The notes below the pieces were generated by a model. That model was not told the DNA's origin and searched no databases. It saw nothing but the letters and a program-made list of their open reading frames with translations. From Escallonia rubra (taxonomy: Eukaryota; Streptophyta; Magnoliopsida; Escalloniales; Escalloniaceae), in contig JAVXUO010001336.1 of the NCBI GenBank assembly GCA_033065855.1, positions 124,001 to 188,000 on the forward strand: a DNA stretch of 64,000 nucleotides, read 5' to 3'. Made by a program: the position numbers and the translations under genes. Numbering within the stretch: position 1 is the first letter of the stretch; each line of letters opens with the position of its first letter. Of the stretch, positions 21,916 through 33,763 are shown one piece after another.

Positions 21916-23919
21916 GCGTGTCAAGTCACACATCACCAATACATGGAGTTTGGGATCGGTGACTTTTAGATTGGACGCCATGCACTGACAATAGCACGAT
22001 GGAGGTGGACATAAAAGCTAATTAGTAACCTAATATGAATAAAAGGAATTGCACTAGAAATAATTAGGCTGAGCATCCGAACCTATGAAACCGAACCGTC
22101 CAATTTAACTAATCACATATCAACCAGACAAAACGATTGGTTTGGTTAAGTTTCTGAAAAACAAAACATTCAGTTCACAATTCGATTTTAATTTTTCGAA
22201 CAAGTTAAAACCAAACAAAATGGAACCTAACATATGTGCATTAGAAAACTATTTTAATTGTAGTCCAGCCCAACTTTAATTATTTTCTACGATGGATCTC
22301 TTATAACTTTTGTTCCAATTTCTAAAGATATTTTAGTAGTCATACGGAATTATAAAGGCCAACAGTTGAGAACAGTCCAAAAAGTTCAAAATTTGACTTA
22401 AGGCCCAAATTGGTCAAAATCATCTCAACCGTTCCGTTCAAACGGCTAAAACTGAACTAGTGAAACTGTATCGTTCAACTTCGTGTGGTTCTTTTTCTTT
22501 CAAATTGACGCCGGTAGTTTCGATTTTGTATTCGGTCTCCAAAATTAAACTAATCGAACCTTGCCCACCTTTCAAAAACTGACATTGCACGTGTGCATCT
22601 CTTCAATCATGCTATCCTTTGGTGGGCTAGCTGGGTTTTGTATGGTGTTCCCTAACCAACTGACCCTCTCTGGCTCTTGGTTGGCTTCTAAATGAATACT
22701 GGTAACAAAGCTAACGACATGCGAGTTTAAGAGACAAGATCTTACACTACTGGAGGGTGAGTGTGTGTGTGGACAGAATGAAAAGAGTCAATGCAGGCCA
22801 TGAACACGAAGGACCATGGTTGGGGCATTCGATTCTTCAAAGTCTTGTCCATAAACAACCACTTACTGAACCATGTGAATGTCTGTTTTTCCGATGGGAC
22901 TCACAATGTCGCCCACTTTTATGGGCACAAACAACTGGAGTAAACTATAGAGTCATATGTGGAGCTATATACCCCATGTCTCTGATCATTCTTTATTCTT
23001 TCCGGTGGTTGAAGATGTATATGTTTGCTTGGTATTTGTGTTTGTGTTTGTGGCTAGTGGCTAGGTGGTGTTTGTTATAGATAGCCACTTACTTTGTACT
23101 GTTCACGATTATACCAAAAACCGTGAGCTTTGCCTCATTGCTCACAACTGTAAATATACTGCTTTGCCTCATTCCTAGCGTCTGTAAATATTTTATACTT
23201 GACCGCTAAAGTCTCACATCGCATTGAATATGTATGGAGATCCGATCGATTTTTTAACCTAATGGGTTTCTCCTCTTCTTTACTTTTGAATTTGCCATCA
23301 GGCTCTAACATGGGGTTGAAAATGGTTCGAATATGTAGTGGGCTTTCGTATGGTCTTCGGGTCCCTACCTTGCTGCTTCTTTCGGATTTACAATGCGCTT
23401 TACTCGGCTCGAGTTTTAAAATTACCACATATGTCACACTACGCGTGAGAGTGAGTGTTAAAGTTCCATCGATTATACGTGAGATTATTATCGGTACTTA
23501 TACCATGCTTTGGGTTAGAGACCAGATTTTAACAGGCCACACCCTCCTTCAAAAAAATGGACTAATATGATGTTCCACATCGTTAAAAAATAGAGACATT
23601 CACTAGTTTTTACAACTTTAATTTTCGGTTGAGGACAAAAATGGATTAATTTAGACGAAACAAATTTTCAGGCTATTTTTGCATGTACAAAAAAACCTAG
23701 ATACAACAAGTATTGAGACTTAAAAGTAAAAAATTGTCTCTAATCTTTCAGTGACAAATATTTCTTCTCACAGGAGTCATCACAAGAGACACTTGGTGAC
23801 AACCTCGGAATGTTGTTACTTTAAGGCCATCACAAATGACGTATATTTAGTAACAATGTCTCTTTCATAAAGACGAGAGTACTTTATAAGACAACCACGT
23901 AAATCGCTGGTGCATCATA
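21916..23919. other. Intergenic DNA, no gene recognised
   Basis: No domain-bearing frame was seen. GTGAC/GTCAC-rich sequence at about 23700-23890 looks like an old MITE, but its ends were not resolved. Confidence 0.45.
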
Positions 23920-25387
23920 CACTACAAGAAAAACAGTTTTTTTCGACGGACTTTTAGCGACGGATTCGAATCGGTCGCTAAAAGTAACTTTTACCGACGA
24001 ATTTTCCGTCAGTAAAGGTCCGTTGTTAAAAAAACTTTTTCGAGGGATTTTTCGTCGGTAAAGATCTTTAGCGACGGATCTTTAGCGACGGACTTTTACC
24101 GACGGAATATTCCGTCGCTAATATTTATTTTGGGGAAAATAGGGAATGACCCCCTACTTACACGTTGTGCGATTTGCCCCCTCCACTTCAAAATTAACTA
24201 CTAAACCCCCCCCCCCCCCCACCACCACACTTACAGAAATTGGGCACCTTAGACGGGTTCGTTATGAATAGTGTGAAATGACCAAAATACCCTTATTTCT
24301 TTATTAGTTAATGACCCCATGTACTATACACGGTGTGCAATTTCCCCCCCTCAACTTCAAAATTAACCACTACACCTCCTTACATTTACAGAAATTGGTC
24401 ACCTTAGATGGAATCCGTTAAATTTAAATGACAATTTTGCCCATGACCCTCCCCCCTACCCGTTAGACCAGTCCCCCACCCCATTCTACGTTACCAGATT
24501 CACCGCAAACAAGGGATTGCCACAATCTGCACCTCCTCCTCTGGTCAACCCCGCTACAATTGGTAATTCACTGAACACAACCACTGGTCTTTTTCTCCGA
24601 CCACCAGGGAGTTACAAAAAAAAGGAACCACGGTTGCCGTTGGTATATCACCGGCGCAACAACTACCATGATCAGCATCACAGTAACCACCATTCTGGCC
24701 AACTCCCCCAACTTTATACTGTCCGGCTACACATCGTCGTGAGTTGCCTCCTCGCTGCCATTTCCCACCACCTTGCGTCTGCAAGCCAGTGGGGCTTCTT
24801 CATCAGCCACCAACCGACTGGCGCAATCAACACCGGTAACATCAATCCCCGCCGCCTCTACCGCTCGCCGACACACAGGGGTGGAGCTACGTATGAACGG
24901 GGGGCTAATGTACCCCCTCACCTGCGACGGTCACTCACCTGCGACGGTCGACGGCGACACGCGGACACGGCAGGGGCTCCTGCCTCCTTGAGTCGACTCT
25001 CTATTGAGCTCGGCTCAGATCTGGAACGAGTGGAGCCGTGGACGCGCCAATCTGGAAGTATAAATGATCGGTGAACGGCGACGGCGAAGCGAGGACTCCA
25101 CCGGCCAAGAACCCACTGCCGGCGAAATTCAGAAATTCAGATTTTTTATAAAAAATATAGAAAATACTTTTAGCGACGGAATTTTCCGTCGCTAAAAGTA
25201 AATAATTCCGTCGATAAAAGTAATTTTTTTCGACGGATGACATAATTCCGTCGCTAATCTTTTAGCAACGGGGTTATAGGCAACGGACTTTTAGCGACGA
25301 GGTGTCCGTCGCTAAAAGTCTTTGGCGACGGATTTAGGGTTTTAGCGACGGAAATATGAGTTGCTAAAAGTTCTTTTTCTTGTAGTG
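23920..25387. mobile_element. Non-autonomous CACTA transposon, about 1.47 kb
   Basis: The ends are CACTACAAGAAAAA on the left and TTTTTCTTGTAGTG on the right, the classic plant CACTA (En/Spm) inverted repeat. Both subterminal regions carry many copies of TTTAGCGACGGA and its complement, as expected for transposase-binding subterminal repeats. The interior holds two imperfect copies of a C-rich segment (24141-24290 and 24308-24440) and unrelated GC-richer filler. No transposase domain is present. Flanking trinucleotides (ATA and TGC) do not match, so the target-site duplication is lost or the element was rearranged. TGCAT occurs near both ends. Confidence 0.85.
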
Positions 25388-27578
25388 TGCATGTGTTTGT
25401 ATTTTATGCGTTGATCCGTCCCTTTTGATTCAGAACGAAATTTTTTACAATAGATCGACGGAGGTGGAAAAGGAACATTCTGCACCATCATTTGCTACTG
25501 TCTAACTGAATGTCCAAGGCAATTTGCTAAACACCTTGTACACAAGCAGTGCAGAAAAATGTGACACATGAGCCACAACATGAGCATGCCTCATGATTAG
25601 TTCACACTTTAGTAACATCCAGTATTTGGAAACAAACTTGTGAGACCTGCATCATGTCAAAAATCAAGTCAAGTGCTCTTATTACAGCTTTATTAAAGCC
25701 AACAGCAAACTGTCCAAAGTTCCACAACACATTCTCGTTATGCTGCATGCATAATTTCTTTCGCCCTTAATTCACACATCTCAAATTAAAATCGCGAGGG
25801 TTGCGAAACACTTCTACGTTTTGCATTGCGCGTATCGGCAGTTACTAATCTGTTAAGTGTATGGGATCCGCGAAGTAACGCTTTTTTGAAGAAATTAGGG
25901 CTATTTTTCCTTATTTGTGAGTTATATTGTTCTCAGGTATGTTATTTCAGATACCATAAATACTCTCTTTTCTTTAGCTTAAAGGTGCCCGGATACTTAG
26001 CCTCTGCTCCTCTGTGAGGTCGGTGCATGGGGGGCCTCTATGATAGTTTCATGAATCAAGCTCTATGATTACCTGTTCTTTTCTTTGAGTATGAGCATAT
26101 GCCAGGCATATTTCCAAGTTTTGAATCACATTGTGCAAGTCCCACCTACGATTGTTCCATGGGATCTATACACGGATGAACTCATATAAATTTGTGTATC
26201 TGGGACTGGTTCACAGGTTTTTTGCCACTTTTGGTTGCTAAACAACATGACCCGGCCACATGTGAATTCTTTTAGTTATTTGACGTTTATTTTGTCGCTA
26301 AAGGTCTCTTGAGCATCGCTAAATCGTCACTTTAGCGACAACTAAAGCTCAAATACTAAATTTGGAGCTCAAATACCACTTGCCTTTTTATTTCTACAAA
26401 TTTAAACAAGAGTATACTTTTGGAAGATTAGGATCTTTAGCGGTTAGGGAGAACTCCAGAGATGCATTTGGTCGCTAAAACTTTTTATTTATAGCTGAAA
26501 GCATAGCTCACACAAATTTCTAGCAATAAAAAAAAACCTTTTAGCAACCAATTTTGCAACTCTAGAGAGAGTTCTCTAAATTTGTTTGACCCTCAATGTT
26601 CCAAAAGAAGAACAACAATCGTCAATGAACTTTCCTGCTGTACTCTTCCAAAATGAACAGACAATGTTATTAAAAATCAAGACTGTAATGATTGTGAACT
26701 CCAGAGCAAAATGGGATAAAGATGGCACGTATAAGATCCTTAAGATCTCGTCATCAAGTTAAGTGTTTCCTCTGAATTGTTATCTTAACCTCCCAAGTGC
26801 CTGTCTTTTTTCCTTTAACTTTGAACTTGATCATGCTGCTTTATTAAAGGTGATATGATCTTGCAACAATTATCGTAAAAATCATGCCGAAGACAGAAGA
26901 ATTTCCCTGTATGTCTCGGCGGTGATGTGAAAAGGGTAACAAACGTGTCTTTGTCAAAAATCTCTTTGGAATGTCTGCCATATAAACGCTTAACTTTTGC
27001 ACATTTTGACTTTCAAAACAAGAAGTACCGAGGAGTTTCTCATAAGTTTTGTAACATTCTCAAATGAGTTTAATATGACCGACTCTTTTAACATCGCAAG
27101 GCAATCGAAGGTTCGTAAGCTAACTTCATGGTTTCCTTCATGGTTAAAGCATTTTCTTAAATTTTGTTCTTACCATTCAAATAAAAAGGAGAAAAAAGAA
27201 AACTTAAATTGCCAAAAGGATTACAATTCAAATGAACTTGGTTCTCACTGTCAAAGCACGGAGGAGAGTGTGAATTATAAGCCCAACACAAAGGAAAAAA
27301 GTAGCAGCATATTCATTCACGTCAAACCGAGGAATCAAATACGAGGGCAGGCTTATGATGATTGGATTAGTGCACTAATCATGAAGACAAGCATGTAATC
27401 TGTCCTTGTATGAGTGTATGAGGCCACTCACTTTCCGGCTTAATCTTCCCTTATTCCACAGTCAGTCAATAACAAAAAAGCTAGAAAAGCTGAGGCAAAG
27501 TTTGGTGCTTTTACACTCATCCTGCCGATCCATGCGTTGTACGCGAATCTTTGACAAACACAAGAGGGTGGGAAGTTT
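25388..27578. other. Intergenic DNA with old TAGCGAC-rich repeat
   Basis: Between about 26280 and 26560 GTCGCTAAA/TTTAGCGAC words recur, suggesting a decayed MITE. The frame at 26997-27398 has no recognisable domain. Confidence 0.45.
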
Positions 27579-27622
27579 AGGGATTCGAGCTCACTCTCAT
27601 CATTTACCAACTACTACGTCAA
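27579..27622 (-). mobile_element. tRNA-derived SINE head (A and B boxes)
   Basis: On the minus strand TTGACGTAGTAGTTGGTAA resembles an A box, and GTGAGCTCGAATCCCT, about 25 bp further, a B box of the RNA polymerase III promoter. The arrangement matches the two better copies near 40091 and 48141. The body of the SINE was not delimited. Confidence 0.4.
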
Positions 27623-27719
27623 CTGTAATTCTGGGCCCCTTCAAAAAGTTGTCTTGGAGCGCAAAATATTCGACTCTAAAGCAGTAATACTCATTATCTA
27701 GAACCGTTAGATATAATGT

Positions 27720-28045
27720 TGTTGAGATATCAATTTCACGTTAGTTAAATAATGATTAGCAATTCACTATATAGGCCTTATGTGTCTCCCTCCTCATTGC
27801 AAATTGGTTTTGAGTTGAATATTATCATATGATATCAGAGTCGATCGATCTAAACTCGGCAGACAAGTCCAAACTAAATCCTTCGCCACCCAGTTTAATT
27901 CATCCACGTATATGTTCCACTCAAAAGAAGTTTGGGTACACATGATGAGGCGTGTTGAGATAGGTGAATAATACTAACAATTTAATACATAAGTCTCGTG
28001 AAAATTCCTCCTCGTTGTCGATTAGTTTTAGGTTAAATGATTTCA
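27720..28045 (+). mobile_element. TRIM-like miniature LTR element
   Basis: Two similar segments of about 100 bp, both opening TGTTGAGATA (27720-27827 and 27953-28045), share spaced blocks such as CTCCTC.TTG and GTTTT(G/A)(A/G)GTT. The first is followed by TATGATATCAGAGTC, close to the TGGTATCAGAGC primer-binding site. The interior is only about 125 bp and non-coding, as in terminal-repeat retrotransposons in miniature. The LTRs have diverged and no 5-bp duplication is evident. Confidence 0.45.
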
Positions 28046-31000
28046 CAATGTAAAGTAACTCTTTACTTACTTTAATTCATCACCTTATCACATCAGCTGT
28101 CTGCTGATTTATCGGTACTAATTAATTTAGACCAACGCTTTGGATTATTAAGGGTGGCGTGAAGAATCCTAAACTAAATGGAGTCACTTACGTGAAATGG
28201 ACCTAGACCACATTCGTCCGCGGTTAAAGCACAAAGTCCCCACGGGCCAGCAGGTAGCAAATATAGAAGAGCTGAGGGGGACATGATCAAGATGCCAGTT
28301 CATTTTGGGGAAATGAAGGTCCCTATAGCAACGTGAATGATACAAAGATATTTTTGTGACACAGAAACAAACCCTATTTTAATCAAAAAAAAAGAAACAA
28401 ACCCTATGCTACACTTTAGACCTGAGGGCCATCAACTGTATCACATCGAGAATCGTTGGTCTGGGTTGTGGGGTGTGCATGCATCCGTGTGCGCTAATAC
28501 GTACAAAGTTTAAGAAACAAAAATGTGAGAAGGGTTCGCAAATTGCAGCAGCAGTGGAGGGACAGAGAGTGATCGGACAGAGGCCGTGTGTGCATGCATT
28601 TGCAGCTCTATCAGTACGTATCACAACAGTATTCCAGCACATTACAGAAGACAATAAGTACACGAACACACACAAACACACACACACAGGTACATGTTTA
28701 CGTGTATATATATACGCCAATATATACATGAATAAATCTAAATAGCATTTAGTGGCACTTGTTAATAACGCAATTTGTAACCCTTAGTCGCAAAAGTAGA
28801 GTGAGAGAGTTTCATTTTGAAGTGTAGTGAGTTCCGTAAAATTGAACTTATTAGTAGATATGTATAATGTATGTTGATCATCGAAAAAATGTTTAGCTGC
28901 AATCGTTGTTGGAGGTAGGGATGGCAATATGGGATGCCCGCCCCGCCCAAACCCAAGTTTCCCGTTACCTATTTGCCTCATCTTTGATCCCCCCGTCTCA
29001 TTTTGATTCAAGCCTCCCCACTTGACCCAAGTGAATATGGGTCGACCCGTTTAGTTTCTAATTATTTTAAATTAGTCATATCTTTTAAAAAAAGGAATAT
29101 TTTCCTTACTCTGGTTGATGGTGGCAGTGGTCAAAGCTAGCAGGCAGGGGCAAATGCAGCGGCAGCAAGTGCCGGAGTTGGCTATCCGCGTCACGACAAA
29201 GGTCGATAGCGGGTGTGGCCGTTGGCTTTAGTCTGAGGTTGTCGTGGACCGACGTTGGCACCAACTGTCGTTAGCTTTACGCTTGCAACCAAGATTAAAA
29301 CAATGTTTCCAATATACAAAAGCCTATCTAGTCCTCACGGTCACAACTAATATGTAAAATCTGACTATTAGTGACAAAAGAAGTGTATGCCAAGATGGTA
29401 TAAACCTCCTCACCCAACGTACAGATATCCTGCGTGTGGTCTCCAGGTAGCTAGGGTTTAAGTGCATCCACAGAGCGGAGCTAATGTCTCGGCTGCAACC
29501 GCTGCCTTGACCGGCCATTATCATGACTATGTCAAGTCCATTCCATGTTCCTTCGATTCTTGGAAGTTAATTCATTTGCGCCAAGAGAACTTTATTATGT
29601 ATGGACCTTCATAAATTTCTGTATTCTCCAAAAATATCAAAGACGACCAAAGCATATCTCTTTGTTCCTCTGGAAATTTTACTGTCAGTAAAGTGTGGCC
29701 CTCTTGTCATTTGGCTTCTTCTCCTTGTAACCCTTGTCTCCCCTCACCACAAAGATTATATTCTCTGCGCACACAAGCGCAAAGAATGATCTAAATCTTG
29801 GAAAAGAAAAGCTGTGTAGTGGTGTAACTGAGCTATCCCAGATGGCATCAAGCACCCACTAGGAAGTCACCTTCTTTTTCATGATACGAAGAAATTACCC
29901 GCACTCTAAGTGAGAGTCACCAACATGCATTCTTTTCTGAATAACTGCGTAAAAATATAGCATCTGTTTTCTTAGCTCAATTATCGCATTCTCTAGGGAA
30001 TAAATCTTCACGGGTCTCGCGCTTTTCGTGCTCACAATTATTCCGTTCAGCATTTGCCGTAAACGGAATCTTCACTTTAGGTAATTTCCTTTGTCACTTT
30101 TCAACAATGAACAAAAAGTTTCATTACAAAGGGTTGGCTCAAGGTCAAAAAAAAAATAATGAAAATACTTTGATCATGTTTCAATTGACTAGACAAGTAA
30201 AACATGTGCCTTCTTTTTTCTCCCTTTTTTTTTTTTTTGGCTGTTGGTACAATTTCTATCATATTGTGCTATAATAATGGACAGGTCAGACCAGGGTCAC
30301 CACACAATTATGAAACTGTACTACTATACATACAGAGCCCAACTGTCCAAGCCCATAGGGAGGAGAGAGGGTGGAGCCCACAGAAGCAATCTGGAGGGCC
30401 CACATGTCGATTGGCCACCCCGTTGGGCGGCACGGATGGAGACCCTCCTGGTACAGCGTTGCCGTTGTGGATCGTGCATCATGCGGTGGGCTCCAGCCCA
30501 AGCCCACGGCCCTTTTACCTGTTTCCAACTCCGCCCCGTCAGCACATCGCCCTCCGCTGTCCGTTGTAATTACGAGACTGCCACTCTTCGGAAGGGGACC
30601 AAAACGGGTGGTGCTCGGCGATTGGCGCCGGTCCAGCCAAGACAAGTTTGGGTCGTAGTCCCTGGCGGACATTGGTGGAACCCAAAGGGGCTCCTTTCTT
30701 GGTCATTGGTGGACATTGATTGAGCCAATACGTAGATTGGGTCATCATCTTCTCCCCTAAGCTGATAATTTCCCAAATTCTCTAGACATTTTGGTCCACA
30801 ATCCTTGTTGGAATGGTTCGATTGCCATCCAATCCAATAAACCCTTTAATCTCTAAAGTTCTAAGCTAAGCTTACTCGTTCGAGCTTGAGATCGGTTTCT
30901 CGATAAAGATATGGATGTTAAAAAAGAAAAATTGAGCTCAAATACCGAACTCAATCAAGATATAAAATTAATTTGTATTTTTTGTTATTTGGAAGTGAGA

Positions 31001-33672
31001 CTAATTCAACATATGGTACGGTTAGCAGATTAAGCATACCGTTATTTGAGAAGATATTCGAAAAGTACAAGGCCCTTTATGGCCAAGCGGCTTCCTCAAT
31101 GTGGCCAAAATTAGAGAAAAGGGGTGTTATTTTTTGCCAAAGAATAATCAGCAATTATAAAAGTCACAAACATCAATATCTTATCCGTCGTCAGTGACAT
31201 GGGATCTGAATTATCCGTTTGATCACACCTTCAATATCACGAGGACGAACGTATAGCCAAAGTTATTGCTCTTTACGAACGGAGATGACTTTTCTTCCCT
31301 CCTAGCAATCGTGGTCATAAATAAATGCTTGCACTAGATTGTTGACAACTCTGATAGATGGATTGGAGGTGAATAAAAGTATTATCCTTTGACTTTAGTC
31401 TTGACAAACACAGTTTGTTATTGCATGATGCTACTCAACCAAGTCCAAAGTCACTCAAATACGAACAATATTAAAACCAATCAAATTGGCTGAAAATGAA
31501 ATCTCTGAAGAAGTGAGATCTCCCACCTTGGTGTAGGTTGACCAAGTAGCCAAAATAGGATTGCACCCCAATTAGGTCTTGACAAAATCTTAGTTTCACA
31601 CACTATCCAAATGCCACATACTATATGTTAGTTGTCCGTAGGTTTGTTGAGCAATCAACTGGGCCCCAAAATAAATTCATGATTTTAGTTCACCAAACAC
31701 CTGATCAGAGAAAATACAATACCTACTAGACACACACACATTGCCAATAAATAAACACCTCTTTTCAGATTTCAAGAGAGGAATTAATCATCCCTCAAGT
31801 AGCCCTGGAAAGCGTAATATATGAAGCATTAAATAATAGTCTTACTCAAAGTGTAACGTTTAAAAAAGAATCTCGAATTGTTTGACGAATTCAGATTTAT
31901 TTAGTTTAAGACGACACGTCTTATTTTCAACAAAAGAGTCATGGAAAGCGAGGGCGCTAAATCGATTATTCGAGTGTTGAGATCCATTCGATTGGCAAGT
32001 GTGATCGATTCATAGTCTTTCGATCACAACCCATGAACCCATATACATGCAAGGATCGGTGACTGAGGAGCATAGTCAAGACGTTACGATAAAAGGATAG
32101 CGGCTAATGCTCACTTGACAAACACCTTCAACTGCTACATTAAAGGAGTTTTAGCAGTAAATAAAACCAGCACTTTGCAACCAGTAGCCCCTTATCACTT
32201 CAACATGCCTCCCAGGATTTTTATATCATATAAAATTGGATTGTATTATTAAGTGGCCATGGCCCTAATGCCATAAATGCATGAAAGGGTACTTCTGTAA
32301 TTTGGGGAAAACGGAAGGGGCAGTCTTGATCTAGGTTATTTATATATGTTGGACTTGAGGCCCATAGGTGAGAAAAATAGACTTTGAAAGCCATCTTTGA
32401 TAGCGATACACAACACATCCTATTCCTCTTTTTAGCATCTCTTTATCTCCCACCACTTTTTTTTTTCTATTCTTTCCATAAACATTATTTATACACCATA
32501 CTTTATACCTAAAAATACCTACTTTTAGACTTTGGTATACCATGATGTTCAAATTATTTTTCCTGTCATGTTAACGTGTGTTACACAAGTACACCGTTAC
32601 AGAGTGACGAAGCGTTCAATATTGAAGCGATCACGATAGATATCAAGAACACAGAATACTTTGAAACATGAACGAATGATAAAAGTCGATAGAAGGTCTT
32701 AAAAATACCGCGAAAAGCGTTCGCGTTTACTGGTATGATCAAGCGCGAATAGCCTTTACGTATTATATGGAGTGGGCTATATTAAGATGAGTAGAGCGGC
32801 GTACGATGTTGAGTATAAAATAGTGTTTGACTAAAATAATCAAGGAAGGGGGAGTAGCATTCCATAATGAAAAGAAATGGTGTGGCAATGATGAGGAGCA
32901 AGGACGGAAGTGGGCGCAGGATAAGCACGTGGGCGTCGCCTTTCCTCTCAATTGCTAGCACGCTGGCATGCCCAACAGAGCTTAGCTAGCTCAATGCTGC
33001 AGCTAAATTGAGCCCACAGAAATTTCTTGAAGTTAACGCAGCAGCTTTCAAAACGCTGTAGTTTTGATTTTGAAGTTCCGGCGAATGATTGCCATATTTG
33101 TTTACTTGAAGGGTATCAAACAACCTTAAAAATTTCAGGTTGGGGTCTTACTTTATTGTCTATTTCCAATTTGGGTAACGCTATTTATGTTTTCTGATAC
33201 ATGATTGGTGTGTTTTGTGTTTTTACTAAGTTTTGTTTTGATATACTTGTATGGATACGTTGATCTTTATGGGATATGGGTACCTTTGAATCTTTATGTG
33301 CATGTCCAAATCAGATGGGGCATGGAATTGGACTGAAGTGACAGAGAATTTGGACTTCGGATTCTTTGATCTTCTGGGTTTCTCTAAGTCTGGTGGCCTA
33401 ATGATGATTTATACAAATTGCGTATATAGATGTCACATATACTAACCAGACCTCTAAGAATACCTTGGTTTTTGCATTCTCTCTCCTCCTTGGAAATTTT
33501 CCCTTCTTATTTTGCCCCACTTAACTGAGACTCTTTTTCTTCATTGGGTGGAGGTTTGTTTGGTTTGATCTTCTTTTTTTATGTTTGGTAACCAAAAACA
33601 GGGAATTGGTGTTCTAAAATTTGGTCTGATTTCAACATCATCAACTGGTTGCTGTTGGAGGAAGAACCTTTT
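28046..33672. other. Large intergenic region, no gene recognised
   Basis: At 28916 TAGGGATGGCAATATGGG followed by CCCG-rich sequence looks like the left end of a hAT-like element whose right end was not found. The part at 30350-30700 is GC-richer and has several overlapping open frames on both strands, none with a domain. AC and GT microsatellites lie near 28670-28690. Confidence 0.45.
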
Positions 33673-33741
33673 ATGAGTCAGGCAGTTGGTTTCATCTTAC
33701 TCAACCATGCTGAAGCGTACTTGATGATTGCTTCACGTTGA
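33673..33741 (+). other. Upstream ORF of 22 codons before the NPH3-like gene
   Basis: This is an ATG-started frame of 22 codons (MSQAVGFILLNHAEAYLMIA, then Ser-Arg) with stop TGA at 33739-33741, only 22 nt before the main start codon. A second uORF (33707-33724, five codons) overlaps it. If this stretch is in the mature leader, the uORF should reduce translation of the main frame. Whether it is leader exon or intron is not known. Confidence 0.45.
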
Positions 33742-33763
33742 GAAGAAGATAAGAAGCTCAGAT

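Noticed and set aside
24517..25074. 185-codon frame inside the CACTA element
   Set aside because: His/Pro/Arg-rich low-information sequence without domain, start context or splice support. It is probably filler DNA.
26997..27398. 133-codon frame
   Set aside because: Lys/Ser/Asn-rich with no known motif. It cannot be told from chance in AT-rich DNA.
30714..30735. TTGATTGAGCCAATACG resembling miR171
   Set aside because: It differs at several core positions and no stable precursor stem with the opposite arm was seen.
30204..30776. Six overlapping open frames in a GC-richer stretch
   Set aside because: Many frames are open on both strands at once, as expected from base composition, and none has a recognisable domain.
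30817..30840. GATTGCCATCC as the right end of the hAT-like sequence at 28916
   Set aside because: The match is short and the flanks give no 8-bp duplication.
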